From: Ophioceras dolichostomum
Taxonomy: Eukaryota; Ascomycota; Sordariomycetes; Magnaporthales; Ophioceraceae
Direction of reading: 5' to 3'
Length of the DNA: 64,000 nucleotides
Assembly (NCBI GenBank): GCA_003049485.1
Contig: PYST01000111.1
Coordinates: 1-64,000, forward strand
Shown here one piece after another: positions 46,369 to 58,786 of this stretch. The translations under genes were made by a program, and so were the position numbers. Positions within the stretch are counted from its first letter, which is position 1; each line of letters opens with the position of its first letter. The notes below the pieces were generated by a model. It saw only the letters and a list, made by a program, of their open reading frames with translations. It was not told the DNA's origin and made no database searches.

Positions 46369-48188
46369 GCCGTCTGTTTTCTCCTGTCTACCGTCGTCCT
46401 GCGTCTTGTCTTGTAACCCTCTATCGCTGCTTGCACGACCACCCCCTTTTTGCCCTTTTAATATGTTACTTATTGGACCTTGTCAAGATCTCAATGGCCA
46501 GCTAGCTGTGAAGTTTGGGGTGTTGTTTGGTTGCTGCCTGATGGTGGGGAAATGTCGGAAAAAGCCTCTTGCATGCAGCACCTACGGTCGCTAGTAGCTA
46601 TGATGGCTGAGGAGTGGGTTCTTGTCGCCGCTGATGATATGTTGAACTTAGCTGGTCGGCTTCTAGTGCGGCGGCCTGGTGTTGTCGTCCTAGCCGCGAA
46701 TGTCTCCTGTCTTCAATGATAAAATCCGGCCGCCTCCAAAAGGAATTGGCGGATGTTAAAAAGACATGGAAGCTCTTGATCCTTCAGGACCCATGCCTAG
46801 CAGCCAAAGACCTAGAGGTAGATGCCAGATAAACAGTTGGGCTGCATCCTAGCTTCATGCAGGTTATCGTCGTCGTCAGGCCATCCTCCTCAGTTTTGTT
46901 ATCACTTGCTGGTGGGAGGTTGCATGCATGACTTCTCGGATGCCGTGGGTCCCCGGTCTTCGTCTCCGGATCGCGGAGCAGCAGTGGGTGTAGGGCTGGA
47001 TTAACCTTTGCAGGGCCAAGTGGGTTTGGCGGCTACCAGTTTGTGAGGTGGAGGAGTAGGGGAAAGCAGCTTGAGAGCCATGGCTTCTCCAATGGTCGCG
47101 ATAGCTGCCTGGCGCCATGGAGAGCGCACGGCAAGGCGTGTGGCGCCTGGCATGAAAAAGCACGCACCCGAATCCATCAGTCGAAGGGGGATGACGCGTT
47201 TGGTCAAAGCCAAGGTGCCAAATTCGTCCATCTATCCACCTAATTCATCAGCGCCTCGTTGGAAGAGATTGTCTGGGAACCTGGAGTTTGAAAGCCGCTT
47301 GTGGGTGTAACTGGGAGACGTAAGCTCGAGGCTGGTTCGGGGCAGCGTCTGCCCGTACCCTGCATCCCAGGAGCGTGCTGATGACGTTGCCAGCGGGGCG
47401 CGGGGCGTTTTTCTCCTTCTTCAGGGCTCACTCAATCAATCATCAAACTTCGAACAAACCAGTCTGGACGCTGTCAATTCGTCCAAATGCGAGGTCGCGT
47501 CCCGTCAATGTGTTTGCAGTCTGCCCATGCGATTCTGTCCTTCAGTTCTTATCTAACTGTTGTTCCTAATTCTCTTGAGAAGGCTACACCTACGGCGTGT
47601 CCGATGCCTTCTTCCTTCTGCATTTTCTTCTTACTCTCATTTTCGCCGTCGCCACAACAACATCATCGGTGAAAAGGGGGACGAATCGACCAACAAAACG
47701 GACCGATTTCCTAATCCACGACCCAGCTCTCAATCCAGCTGTCAAGCCGCCTATTACCGCCATCACTAATCGAAACCTGTCCAGGGCGAGGTCTGGCAAG
47801 TACAGGCGACCGCGCTGCGGGTCGAGCTCGACCATCCATGATTGCCGCGGAAACACCGACCCGATCTTCCGTACAGGCCGTTTAATATTTTGATGGGAAC
47901 CCGGAAACCATATGGATGACTGCCACTATGCTTGCTACTCCCTCTGTCCCTGAAATTTCGCGGTTAGTCGGGTAGTTGACAGGTCATTTTGGTGAATTTT
48001 GCCAAGGGCCAAGTACAAGAGAGAACTCAATCTCCTATCAAAAGTACGCGACGACAGGAGACAGACAGAGCAACGGTGCAATCCTGACCATGGGAGAAGG
48101 AACAGCAGCAAATTGACACAGTGTCGAATGGCTAAAAGGCATGAAGAAAGACTCGATCTCATCAATATCCACCCTCTGCTCTGGTCGT
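46369..48188. other. Intergenic region between ankyrin gene start and erg6 end
   Basis: The left part is the ankyrin-gene promoter. A minus-strand open frame at 47590-47856 has some GC-rich codons but no motif. No gene is claimed. Confidence 0.5.
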
Positions 48189-49448
48189 CTACAACGGCTT
48201 CCTCGCCACCATCAAAAACATGGGCGTGAACAACCTCTCCTTCCCGCCCAGCACCAGCGCCTCGGCCGCCTTGGCCAAGCTGTCGGCCGTCTTTCTCGTG
48301 CCCGGCGGCGCCAGCCCCGTGGCCTCCAGCACGGCCATGAACGCGTGCGCGATGGCCCTCCCTGTCGGCGTCATGCGGAAGGTGCTGAAGAAATCGCCCA
48401 GGCTCTGCGACCTGCTCCAGCTCCCCGCGTCGAGCGGCCAGTACCAGGGCGCGGTGTCCTTCCGCTCCGCGAGGTCCTCGTGCTCGAGCAGCTCGAAGCC
48501 GGCGGCCTTGATGGCGGCCAGCGCGTCCTTTGCGGACATCATGTTGGCGATGCCGTCCCCCTGCTCGATGTCGAGCCTGATCTGGCGGTGGCGGACGTCG
48601 TCTGGGTTGTACCTGTCCGTCATGACCCACTCGTACACGCCGAAGATGCCGCCGGGCTTGAGCACCTTGAAGATCTGGCTGTAAACGCCCTCGAGTGTGG
48701 GCGCGTGCACGGTGGCCTCGATGGCGTACACCATGTCAAAGGTGCCCTCGTCGAAGGGCAGGTGCATGAAGTCGCCCTGCATGAACTGCAGCTGGTCCGA
48801 CAACCCGTCCATCTCGGCGTAGCGCGTCGCCCGCTGCACCTGGTACTCGTTGATGGTCAGGCCCGTGATGTAGGCGCCCGTGAACTTGGCGATCTCGCGC
48901 GCCGGCCCGCCGACGCCGGAGCCGGCGTCGAGCACCTTCATCCCCTTGCGGATCGACATGCTGTGGGCGAGGTAGTGCTCGTGGCGGGCGATGGCCGCCT
49001 TGAAGCGCTCGCCTTGGGAGAAGCGGCAGAAGTGGAAGGACTGGCTCCAGCCGTATTCGTAGAGGTCCGTAGCCAGATTGTAGTATCTTTTGACCAGTGA
49101 TGTCAGCCATCTCTCCGTCGGTCCGCAGTGTAATAGTGCACCGGGGTAGTGGGCAACCGGGAGGGCTTGCAGGAGGAAGCCCACTCACTGTCTCGTCAGA
49201 GAGGCATAGTCGTCCTTCCTAGCCTCCCGAATCTCGGCCGTCTCTTCCTTGGCCGTCTTGTTGTCCCAGTGCTGGAAATACTCGTCCACGGCCGCCTTCT
49301 GCGCCTCGTGGTTCTTCTTTCCGAGCATGGAGCTGAAGCCGCCCTTGTTGTTGGCGCTGCCCTTGTGCAGGACCTGCTCGAACGTCATGTCGCGGGCGAG
49401 AGCGACGTGCGTCTCGCTCGAGGTCTTCTGCGGCTGCTTTGACGCCAT
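48189..49448 (-). CDS. erg6: Sterol 24-C-methyltransferase (Erg6)
   Basis: Exons 49448-49189 and 49086-48189 over a 102-nt intron (GTGAGT donor, GCTGAC branch point, AAAAG acceptor) give 385 aa; the joint reads TRQYYNLATDLYEYGW, a hallmark of the family. The enzyme transfers a methyl group from SAM to C-24 of the sterol side chain in ergosterol synthesis and associates with ER and lipid droplets. SAM-binding motif I is LDAGSGVGGPAREIAKFTGA, and the sterol-site motif is YEWVMTDRYNPDD. The C terminus has APWYWPLDAGSW and ends MVARKPL. Length is normal for fungal Erg6. No sterol-response element could be assigned in the upstream 600 bp by eye. Confidence 0.97.
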
Positions 49449-50041
49449 GTCTGCCGAGCAACAAAGGGACGAGATGATGTTCTAGAAGTTGCGTCTTTTT
49501 TTTCTTGTAGTTCGTGATATTGGTGGTTAGTCGGGGCGCCTTGGTGGTCTGGTGATGAGATGCAAGTCACTGTTGAAAGGACCCTCTGCATTTCCAGCGC
49601 ACGCCTTCGAGCTTTATATGCACGTGTCTACCGGCGACTTTTTCTTCACCGCAGTTCCTGTTATTTCAAGTTTCCTCCCTGCCCCCTTTTTTATCTCTTT
49701 TCCGTTCTTGCTTCCCTTTATCTCACCCGAACTCGAACTCGAATGCGGACTCGAATGCGGAGCCGAACACGAAAACGAAAAGAAGCCAAAGACACAACAA
49801 CTGCAACTGCAATGTAGTATCGAAAAGAAGTAGAACCAAATACAAAACTGTCTGTAGTAAGGAGATGGGAATCGTTTTTTGATGCCGCGTTCATCGAAGA
49901 TAGGTGGGCGGGTGGCCGCCCCCTTTTATCTCCGTCTTTAGTCCCCTCACCACGCCACGCACCACCATCACTGAACCTCATCCCTTCGGCCTCCCACACT
50001 CCCACGCCAAATCCCTCATCCCATCCCAGATTGCACGCACC
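49449..50041. other. erg6 upstream region
   Basis: About 590 bp holding the erg6 promoter and 5' UTR and the 3' end of the next minus-strand gene. It contains pyrimidine-rich tracts and an imperfect tandem of ctcgaa/gcggact-type units around 49733-49780. No gene seen. Confidence 0.55.
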
Positions 50042-51217
50042 CTATTTATCCCACTCTTCGTACTCATCCAGCCCAGTCTCCCACAAAAAGTCGTCCAGCA
50101 ACTCCCCAACCTCCTCGTTGCCCAGATCCGCAAACGGAATATGCGTGCTCCCCGTCAAGCCCTTATCCCTCCCGAGCATGACAACCTCAGCATTGCCCCC
50201 ATACTTGTTAATCAACTCCGCGCATCTCCTCGACTGCTTCACATACTGATGCGACTCGGCCCTATTATCCCCCCACACGAACTGTATCCCCTGCAGCCTC
50301 GCCAGCTTCTTGAAGTCTTCCAAGGGAACCACGTACGGTCCGAACCCGCCCCTCGAGTTTCTAATCCCTGGCTCGTTATCGGGGAACACGTACCCCATGC
50401 TCTCGTACGCCACTATCCCCTTGATGTTCCTCCCGCTCGCCTTCGTGACCGTCAGCTGCGCGCGCAGGCCCGCGGCTGAGTTGGTTAGGTAGACGATTTC
50501 CCGTCCGATGCGTCCCGAGTCCGCCGCCACGGCCGCGGAGTCCGAATGCAGCTCCACGCTCTCCGTGGTGTCGAACTCCTCGTACCTGCTCGCCGTGGCC
50601 TGCTTCCACGCGAAGTCGCTCCAGGTCGGGAACCGGACGTCGGGCCACCAGGTGCCGAAACGCGGACCGAAGTTCCAGCCCACCCAGTTGCCCTGGTCCC
50701 TATACGCCACCCTGTACCCCGTAGAGTTCTTGCAGCTCCAGTTCGCCCTGCCCACGCGGGGGCCATCCCACAGGTACACCTTGTAGTCTTTCCGTAGGAA
50801 CATGTCCTTAAACCCTTCGCCGCCGTCCCAGGCGTTCTGCCACACCTGCGTGCTGGAGGAGTGCCACATAACAAGCGACGTTTTGCGCGGTTCCCAGGGG
50901 ATGAAGTACTCGATGTAACCGTGGTCGCAGCTGAGGGTCTGGTTGCCGTTGCGCGGGTTCGTGATGACTTTTCCTCCGATGGGAAAGCCACCTGACCGGT
51001 CGAGCGCGATAGGGCTGTACCAACCTTTGGCACCGTCCCAGTGGTCTTCGGGCTCCGTGACTGGCGAAGGATGTGTGCTGTTGCCGTATGGAGCTCGTGC
51101 TGCTGCCACCTGTGCTGCCGGTGCCAGTGAGAGGGCGGCAAGAAGGGTGGTGATGACCATCCTCAGGCCAGGGGCAGCAAAGCCTCCTGGCCGGTTCTTC
51201 TGATGATTTGCCATCAT
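50042..51217 (-). CDS. Secreted alpha/beta-hydrolase (esterase-like)
   Basis: Single exon, 391 aa from the Met-Met at about 51217, or 372 aa if the Met of RMVITTLLAALSLAPAAQ at about 51160 is used. That stretch is a convincing secretion signal ending near AAARAPYG. The body fits a fungal/bacterial family of secreted alpha/beta hydrolases: SLVMWHSSSTQVW in the oxyanion region, a FLRKDYKVYLWDGPRVGR block, a nucleophile elbow at YLTNSAAGLRAQL, an acid-bearing stretch around NAEVVMLGRDKGL and the catalytic His in GSTHIPFADLGNEEV. The nucleophile motif is N-S-A-A-G rather than G-x-S-x-G. NGT/NST-type glycosylation sites occur. The substrate is unknown. Confidence 0.8.
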   Translation of the reverse strand: MMANHQKNRPGGFAAPGLRMVITTLLAALSLAPAAQVAAARAPYGNSTHPSPVTEPEDHWDGAKGWYSPIALDRSGGFPIGGKVITNPRNGNQTLSCDHGYIEYFIPWEPRKTSLVMWHSSSTQVWQNAWDGGEGFKDMFLRKDYKVYLWDGPRVGRANWSCKNSTGYRVAYRDQGNWVGWNFGPRFGTWWPDVRFPTWSDFAWKQATASRYEEFDTTESVELHSDSAAVAADSGRIGREIVYLTNSAAGLRAQLTVTKASGRNIKGIVAYESMGYVFPDNEPGIRNSRGGFGPYVVPLEDFKKLARLQGIQFVWGDNRAESHQYVKQSRRCAELINKYGGNAEVVMLGRDKGLTGSTHIPFADLGNEEVGELLDDFLWETGLDEYEEWDK

Positions 51218-51844
51218 CAGTCGTGGTTGTGAGTCGCCCCAGTCATTGCCCTCCTTGCTGTGCCGTGCCGCAGCCGCATTCTCCTCGATAGAGTAGGACG
51301 TTCTGATCCTTTTGTACTCATATGTACTCCCCGAGTACAAAATGTCGCGGGAGATCTGACGCAATCGTTGTCTTTCTAAAGTGAGGGGCAACTCTGCTGA
51401 TCAAGTGCATCCACCAGATTAATTCTCCGGTCGCTATTTTTTTTTACTGCCGCTGCTCCTTGGGTTCCAGTGGCGGGGAATATTGTTTCCTTGACAGCAT
51501 CTTTTGTGATCCTCCCTCTTAGCCTAAAGGACGCGTGGGCGTCTTGTGTATGTACCCCAGATTTCGCCTCGGCAGAGATCTTAGCCCGGGATCCAGGGCT
51601 TCCGGGATGCGGAATCCGCGTGCCGGCTGTAGTTAAACCTCCCGTCCGATTACGTGTTCCCGACGTACTATTGCCCCCTCGCTCAATGAGGTCATTGGCC
51701 TTCGAAGTTGGCAGTGATATGCAGGTTTATATTCCTAGTGTGATGTATATGCTAAGTGTGTTTAGGGGAGGGGGGTTTCAAATATGAGAAGTCCGATACT
51801 ACAATACTTCTTCTAGTAGTATAGGCAGCTACCTACCTAATCAG
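51218..51844. other. Promoter of secreted hydrolase and 3' end of DUF2235 gene
   Basis: The frame of the hydrolase stays open upstream to about 51391 but lacks another ATG. An ACCT run lies at 51829-51839. No gene seen. Confidence 0.5.
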
Positions 51845-54843
51845 CTAGTCTTTGCTATCCACTGCAGGACTTGAAAGTCCCTTGGACGCCTCGTTTGCAT
51901 TCCCATCCACCTCCGCACTCTTTGTCTTCCTCTTCACCCAAACCTCCCCGACCAGATCCCCCTCCTCGCCCACACAAACCCACTCCCCCATCCCCCACTC
52001 CCTCGGCGCGACTTTGTGTCCTCTGCCCCCGCCCCCGACGATCAGGTTGCCAGGTCTGTACCCCTCGTCGGCCCTCATCCTCCTGATCACGCTGCCGTGA
52101 ACCCTCGCGTCATCGGGCACGTCGCGCACTTCCCCCCTAGGCAGCGGCCAGCGGATAGGCTTCCACGACCCGTCCGGCTGCAGGTCCATGCGGCGGAAGG
52201 GGAGGTACTCCATCAGCCGCCAGGAGAGGACGGTGGTGTGCGCCATGCCACTGGTGTAGGATAGGGAGTCGTGGAGGGTGGCGGTGTGGGATTGGCAGAG
52301 CATTGAGTGGAAGGGCGAGAGGAGCGGGGAGGAGGAGGACGGGGACTCTGCTACATGATCGGATGCGGCGCGGTCGGGGCCGTTGACAGCTCTAGGAAAG
52401 AAGGACTGCCCGTTGCCGTTGCCATTGCCGTTCACGGCAGGCGAGGCGGGCTGGCTGGAGCTGTCCACGCGGATGTTGGGAATGGTCGTCCCAAAGTCCA
52501 CAGCCGAAGAAGCAGACGCGGCGAAGTCCGTGGTGGCTATGTAGTGGGCATCATCAACGGCTGCATGGCTCTCACCAGCACCAGCACCACCACTACAATC
52601 CGCAGCGTCCTGATGGAAAGGCTCGTGATCAACGCCCTCGTACTCGCCATCGGCACACCCCATGGCAACAACTTTGTCCAAATCGAACTTCAGCCCCGCC
52701 CGCATCGCCTCGCGAACCATCCACGCGAGGGGGATGTGGCTGGCGCTCTTCTTCTCCCCGGGCACCATGTCCCATCCGCCGCCGATGTCGCCGTGCCCAC
52801 CCGCGAACCACACCTCGTCCACGTCCTGGTCCGACTCGTCTGAACTGTCATAGCCGTCGGATACGTCAGACGCGTCGGGGATGTCGGCGAACTCTTCTTC
52901 GGTGGCGGCGGCGACAGATGAGGCGCGACAGTCGTCGTCGTTTGTTGCGTCTTGGTGGCGAGTGGGGTAGTGAGGATCCAGAGGGTCTAGGGGACCGGGT
53001 GTGTGAGAGTCGCGCGCGTCGTGGTACATCGCTGATGCGCATGCGGACTCGGTGGTGCGATGGCTCGTTGCTGTGGTGGCTGTTGCGCGGGATTTGGAGC
53101 GGGCGTGGTGGTGGCGGTTGTGGGGACGGTATGGTGCTGGGTTTCCTGATGTTGATGACGATGGCTGGACCGGATCGCCTAGTCCCAGGCCTAACTGTGA
53201 CGGGCGACGGCCGCGTGTGTCCGCTTCCAGATGGGTATGATCCGGCTCCAACTCCGGCTCCAACCCCGGCTCCAATCCCGGCTGCTGGTCTCGCTGGGGC
53301 TCTTTGCCTGTGCCATTCAGAGTGCCACTGCCGCCCTCACCAGCTGCAGCGCCGCTCCCGCCATTCACATCCGGGACAGGCTCGACGATGGTGGGTCTCC
53401 GCTGCTGACGGGGGTGCTTCCCACGGTACTTCTCATGTATATCATGAAGCACCTTCGCGGCCGCGCTCTTCACTTTCTGCTTCTTCTTTGCTGCGTGATG
53501 ATCGCCATGGCCTGCGTGGCTGCTCTGATAGATCAGATCCTGGCGGAACTTGGCGCGTCTCTCGTCGATGCTGACGGCGTGACGCACCACCTTCGCCGAA
53601 CTCCTCGCCGTATAGGGAAACCGCGACCCCGCGCGCTCCATCCACGCCGTCTCGAAGCGCGGCACGCTATTGACCGTGTCGAACAGGCCCAGGAACCGGA
53701 TCCTCCTCACAGGCCGGCTGAACGTCTCCCTGAACCCCTTGAGGAACGCATACATCGCGTCCTTCTTCCGTATTTCCTCCTCACGCTGCTTCAGTTTCTT
53801 CTCGTCGAGCCTTATCGCTCCCATCGTCCCACTCCCATTCCCATCATCGCCGTCGCCGCCACCGATGCCACCGTCATCACCACCACCCCCTGACCTCCGG
53901 CACTGCCACTGCGCAAACGCCTTCCACGCGAAGACGACCATCTCCTCGTTGCCGTGCGACAGCAGGCCCACGTAGTCGATCATCTCGGCCAGGAACCGGG
54001 CGATGTAGGCGCCGCGCGAGAAACCGAAGATGTAGATCTCGTCCCCGGGCGAGTAGAACCTCATCAGGAAGCGGTAGCCACCCACTACGTGCTGGTCGAA
54101 GGACGAGCCGACGGCCGAGTCCTTGGCCTTGGTGTACCAGGACTTGAAGCGCGCCTTTAGGGAGGTGTGGGAGAGGCTGTTGGAGACTACGTATGTCCCG
54201 ATGCCGGCTGTTTTTGCGGCAACCAGTTAGTTAGTCCAGCCGATACGTCAGTCAGGGCGGAGGATGAACTGTGGGAGGGATCTTTGAACTGAACGTGGCC
54301 GAACTGGACTGGACTTGACCGGAACGGAACGTACGCTGGTAGTAATGATCTGGTTGTAGCGAAGATGATGATAGTCACGAGTTAGCACCGCAATAAGAAC
54401 TGATTGGGCACTTGCCTGGTGCAGGAAAAAGGATACTTACACTGATTGCTAGCAGTACGGTCCAACATCCTGAAGATCTTCAGAATGTTGCTATCGCTGT
54501 CGTCGCCGCGGAACTTGTTTCCCGTGCCGTCGAAACAGAGCACCAGCTTGCGCGGCTTCCTGCGTCCCTCCCCCTGACGGGGCGGCGGTGCCGTCCAGGC
54601 CTTGGCGTCAGGGAGTACTGAACTCGGCGGGCGATGTTGTGAAGGCCGACCATAACTGGACTCTCTGCTGATTTCCGGCCATTTCTGTTGGGGGTCGCCG
54701 CCGCCGCAGTGGTCGTGGCCATGATCATCGAATGATGCGCTGGGATCACCTGGCCTACCGGCTGAGCCACCAGGATGTGCAGGTCCTGCGTCGTGGGCAT
54801 GGCCGTTCTGGCTAGTGTTTGGGGCTAGGTGGTCTCTGTCCAT
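51845..54843 (-). CDS. DUF2235 (Tle1-type) alpha/beta hydrolase with a 15-nt microexon
   Basis: Exons 54843-54441, 54349-54335 and 54207-51845 give 926 aa. The microexon encodes YHYYQ across its borders and completes the diagnostic joint SNQYHYYQPGIGTYV. The catalytic domain shows KLVLCFDGTGNKF near residue 112, the nucleophile elbow IFGFSRGAYIARF near 200, and the later FAGGHGDIGGGW block near 608. The ~400 residues between elbow and that block include a long low-complexity stretch (Pro/Glu, His-rich) absent from compact members. The domain is shared with bacterial type VI phospholipase effectors (Tle1) and is widespread in fungi, where its role is mostly unknown; a lipase or phospholipase activity is inferred. 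No signal peptide; the N terminus is disordered and His/Gly/Pro-rich. The Met of MDRDHLAPNTS is the first in-frame ATG. Confidence 0.9.
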
Positions 54844-57800
54844 AATGATGGCCTGCTCGTTCTTTTGTCTGTTCAAAGGCACCTGGTGAGATATGAAGGT
54901 TAATGGTGATGACGATTGAAGCTATATGGCGGTGACTTTGCTCGTGAACCTAAGATGTGGGCACCTATCTCGGGTATGAACCTGACAAGGAGTCTATGTA
55001 GAAGAGAGATGATCGGCAGGACGACAACGTGCCGGGTTTCCGGCTACACATACCAGTGGATAAGATTTCACTGGCGCGTTTGCGTGAATTTGGCCTCAGA
55101 CACCGTCACTGTAATTCTCTGATCAGATCTGTAGACCGTTCGTCTTAATCTCTCCGAGCAGCAAAAACGCAGCACAAACGCAACACAAGCACAAGACTTG
55201 GGGAGCGCCGTCGGGAAATGCAGCTGTATACCTGAGGCTTGGCCTCTGGTTGGTGTATCGGTGGGCTAGGCTAGCTACCTACCTCTAGCTAGCAAGGTTG
55301 CAAGCGAGAGGTGGAACGGGACTCAGGACTGATGATGATGGCGGCCTGGACTGGCCTGGCCTGAACGAGCACAACATCACCACCCCCATTGACCCTTTCG
55401 TCCTACCAGCCAAGTGTGTTTGGCACATACAGGAGGGAGCACCTACATAGATACCTACATGCTCCATGCGTACTCGTCGCCAAGCATTGGCGACAACACC
55501 CACGGATCGTCGGCTCAATCCTCCGCCCAACCACCGTAGACTTTGGCTCTGGTGATGGAGAGTCCATCTCTGAGTCCATCCCATTTTCTCCTCGGCCAAC
55601 AGAGCTGCTCCTGGAGCTGCAGGTCAAGCCAATAGGCCCCGAGGCTGCAAGCCACATTGGGATGTCTCGGTGCTACTCTACGAGGAGGCAATGATCGGCA
55701 TGTTTGTGGCGTTTTGTAATTGATCAGCGGAGGACCTCCTTACCTCCTTACCTCCTGAGAGACGGTGAGATGTTTTCCTGCTCTCATCCAGAGCAGCCTG
55801 CATATGCAGGTCTTTTGGCTGCATTTGGCGGTGGGCGGGTGAAGGCATGGAGGTGGGAGGGAGACGGATGGAGATGGATGGATGGTATGTCCTTTCGCAC
55901 GTATGCTTGCCTGCCGCCATCGGGCAGTCACATCATACCCACTCAAGTCTCCCGCCGCAATTAATCGAGAACCGACCCCATCCATCCCTTGTTCCCAATG
56001 CAATAGTGGATAGATGTATGGGTAGGTACCTAAGTAGGTAGGTACCTAGGTAGGTATCTACCCTATTGGGCTCGTTACTTCACGGCGAAAATGTTGGAGA
56101 CCTGTTGATGATTCCGTCCCATCCTCTTCCGTGTTCGTTTGGATGCGGTGTGACGGAAACCACACCCACCTACATCGTCTTTACTGGCTGGAAGTACCCG
56201 TGCCTGCCCAATTGCCGCCTTTTCCAGCACTTATGTACCGTTGTACTTGTCCTTCGTTGCACCTGCTACGGCTTTTCGCCTCGACAAATAAGGAAGCTTC
56301 GATTTGCCTTTGACACTTCGCCCTGCGTCCGTTGTGCTTGCCGAAACACCGAGCAATTTTCCTTTGGCGCCTTTTCTTTTTCGTCTACAACATCATGGAT
56401 GCCGAAACGAGCAGTTTTACAAGCAATCGACTTACCGGACACTTTGCTCTGGGGGAATTGACGTACTCCTTCCTCTCTTCCAGCTGTCTCATGGCGCAAC
56501 CCCACCTTCTCAATCACTGTCTCCTCTCTCCGAGCCGTGTCTTCGTGCTAGCTGAGAGAGCGGGGTTCGAGCAGTACAAGGTGGATGCTCGGGTGGACGA
56601 ATCCGATCTTGGGATTGATATCGCGCTCAAGACTCGACGCTCCACTGAGGCTGGCTGTGCGCCAAACAGCGACCGTCATTGGTTCGGCCGGCATATTCAT
56701 GCAGATCCCCGAAATGCTTCTTTTCTCTGTTCTTGGGGGGTTCTCTTGCGGAGTCCTCTTGCGGAGCTGCTGTGCGTGCCAGCTGCCGTCTTGTCGTCGA
56801 GCTAGGCCCGGATAGACACTGTATCGATACTGGCCTCCAGACATGGCCGACTCGCGGGTCGTGGTCTCCATCGTTACGATGAGTACCGTCGCGCCTTGCT
56901 GGTGCTCCTTGCGATCGCCATTCTCCCTGCCCGTTTTAATTCCCCATTTCTGCCGAGCATTTCTCTTTCTGGTTACCAAAACCAACTATCGCGCGGAGGG
57001 GCAACCACGTCAGGCTCTGACGTCTAGGACACTCCCGCCAGCAGCGGATTGCGACCTTTACCTCAGGTACTGTATCCACCAAATGTTGACGCAATAATTC
57101 ACGAGAACTGCCAGCACGTCTGAGAAACATTGAGTAGAGCGGAGGCCAATCATAGCAGCCACTGCCGCCAGCCAACCCAGGCCGGACCAGTTTGACCGGC
57201 ATCACTCCTCCTTCCGACATCCGACAGGAATTGTGGCTTGCAATGCCAGCTGGCGAGCTGCTGCGCCAAGATATCTCGTGCATCAAAATAAACTGCACTT
57301 CCTCCTCTCCTCCACCACCCCCATCTCCTCTGAACCTCCATCACGTCCATCCCGTCCCGTCCCTCATCATCAGTCGGCGTCTCTGGCTTCCTGCACCGAG
57401 AGCATGTGAACACGATCGACGATAGCTGATTCGGTGGTGAAGCACGACGAGCGGGGATTCAGACGGCCTGGACGACATGTGTGACCCCCCTCGAGCCAGC
57501 ACTGAGGACGGCAGGACAGTAGGCCGGGCCATGGACGCAATATTCCACTCATTAAATGTCAGCCAGTGCCAGCCAGCGCCAGTCAGTACTGGCAACAGCT
57601 TGCCATCTGCAGCAGTGGCACCTTCTAACCAATCTCTCCTCTTCCCCACTCGCCTTCCCGGCGTTCATCATCAGGGTGGGGGACGGAGGGAGTCTAGATC
57701 CCCAAGACCTGCGCATTCTGGACGGCGGATGTGACCACGGCCTAAGCGGCTCGTGTTAATTTGCGTGAGGGAATTCTGAGAAGTGATACGTTATCGCCGT

Positions 57801-58786
57801 GCTCCCTTCCGGGTCCCCAGGTCGAGTGTGGACAAGACATCATCAATACGATCTCCGAGGCCGTCCAGAAGTACAAGCCAAGTATAAGGATTGCGCAACC
57901 ATGTCGCAACTACTGCAATATGTAATTCCTGGCAATCTACTGGCTAGGGGCCTAGTTGACTGTGGATAGTGGCTGCATATTTGCGAGCTGCGTACGCGAT
58001 ACTACTGCCGCACTATCCACCCTCCTTGGTCCGTCTAGTGCCGTCTAGTCCAAACAAAGAAAGGCTGCAGAGGGCCGTGCTGGTGTCGCGCCTGTCCGCC
58101 ACAGGTTGACGACCTAATCTTCCAGGATACACAAGAAGCTCGATGTGCCAGTGCGTCTCGCAGCAGAAGGAAGTAGACGGAGCAGTAGTCCTCGTTGCCT
58201 CCTGCCCAGCCCTTCCCCTCCGTGGACCCCAACCTCCTCGATCGTCCTTGGTCCTTCAGGGTCCAAGTGAGGGTTTGAGGGAAGGTGCTCCACCTACTTT
58301 ACACGAACCCTACAACAAGAGACATCAGGAAAGAAAGTGAAACCACTGCTCAGGCTGGTTGCTGGGCACCCTTTCAGACGGATCACAAATCGGTACCCAC
58401 ACTGCTACACTCACCGGCGGCTCCAAGGGTCTTGGGTTAAGCTGCTGTCCGAGCTCCCAGCTCCCCCCAAGCCTCCGAGCTCTTTGCAGTATCCGTATCA
58501 GTATCAGCCCCCTTTTCAGAGATTATCCCCCGCGGCTCTCGGGGAGCCCAGAGCTTCCCTCTCCCTTCTCTCAACAAATTCGTCGTCTCCCTCCACCTAC
58601 CCTCTCTTTCTTCCTCTCCGAGCCTCTCCTTTCCACTTTTTCGCCGCTCGTCCATCCTTTTTCATTCCTCCATCTCTGATTTCTGCAGCATCGGCGAACA
58701 TATCTCGGCCAGTCAGTGTTTCTGCTACTGGTTCTCAAAGTCTCACGCTCTCTCTAGACGGGACACTCTCGTCTCCCAGCAACACG
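54844..58786. other. Long divergent intergenic region upstream of DUF2235 gene and ppo gene
   Basis: About 3.9 kb with promoters of both flanking genes. ACCT/AGGT runs occur at 55265-55295 and 56018-56062, the latter largely palindromic. An open frame in the ppo frame extends from 58337 to the ppo start without a stop. No additional gene is supported. Confidence 0.5.

Noticed and set aside
47590..47856. Minus-strand open frame upstream of erg6's 3' end
   Set aside because: Only part of it has coding-like third positions, no motif, and no adjoining exons were found.
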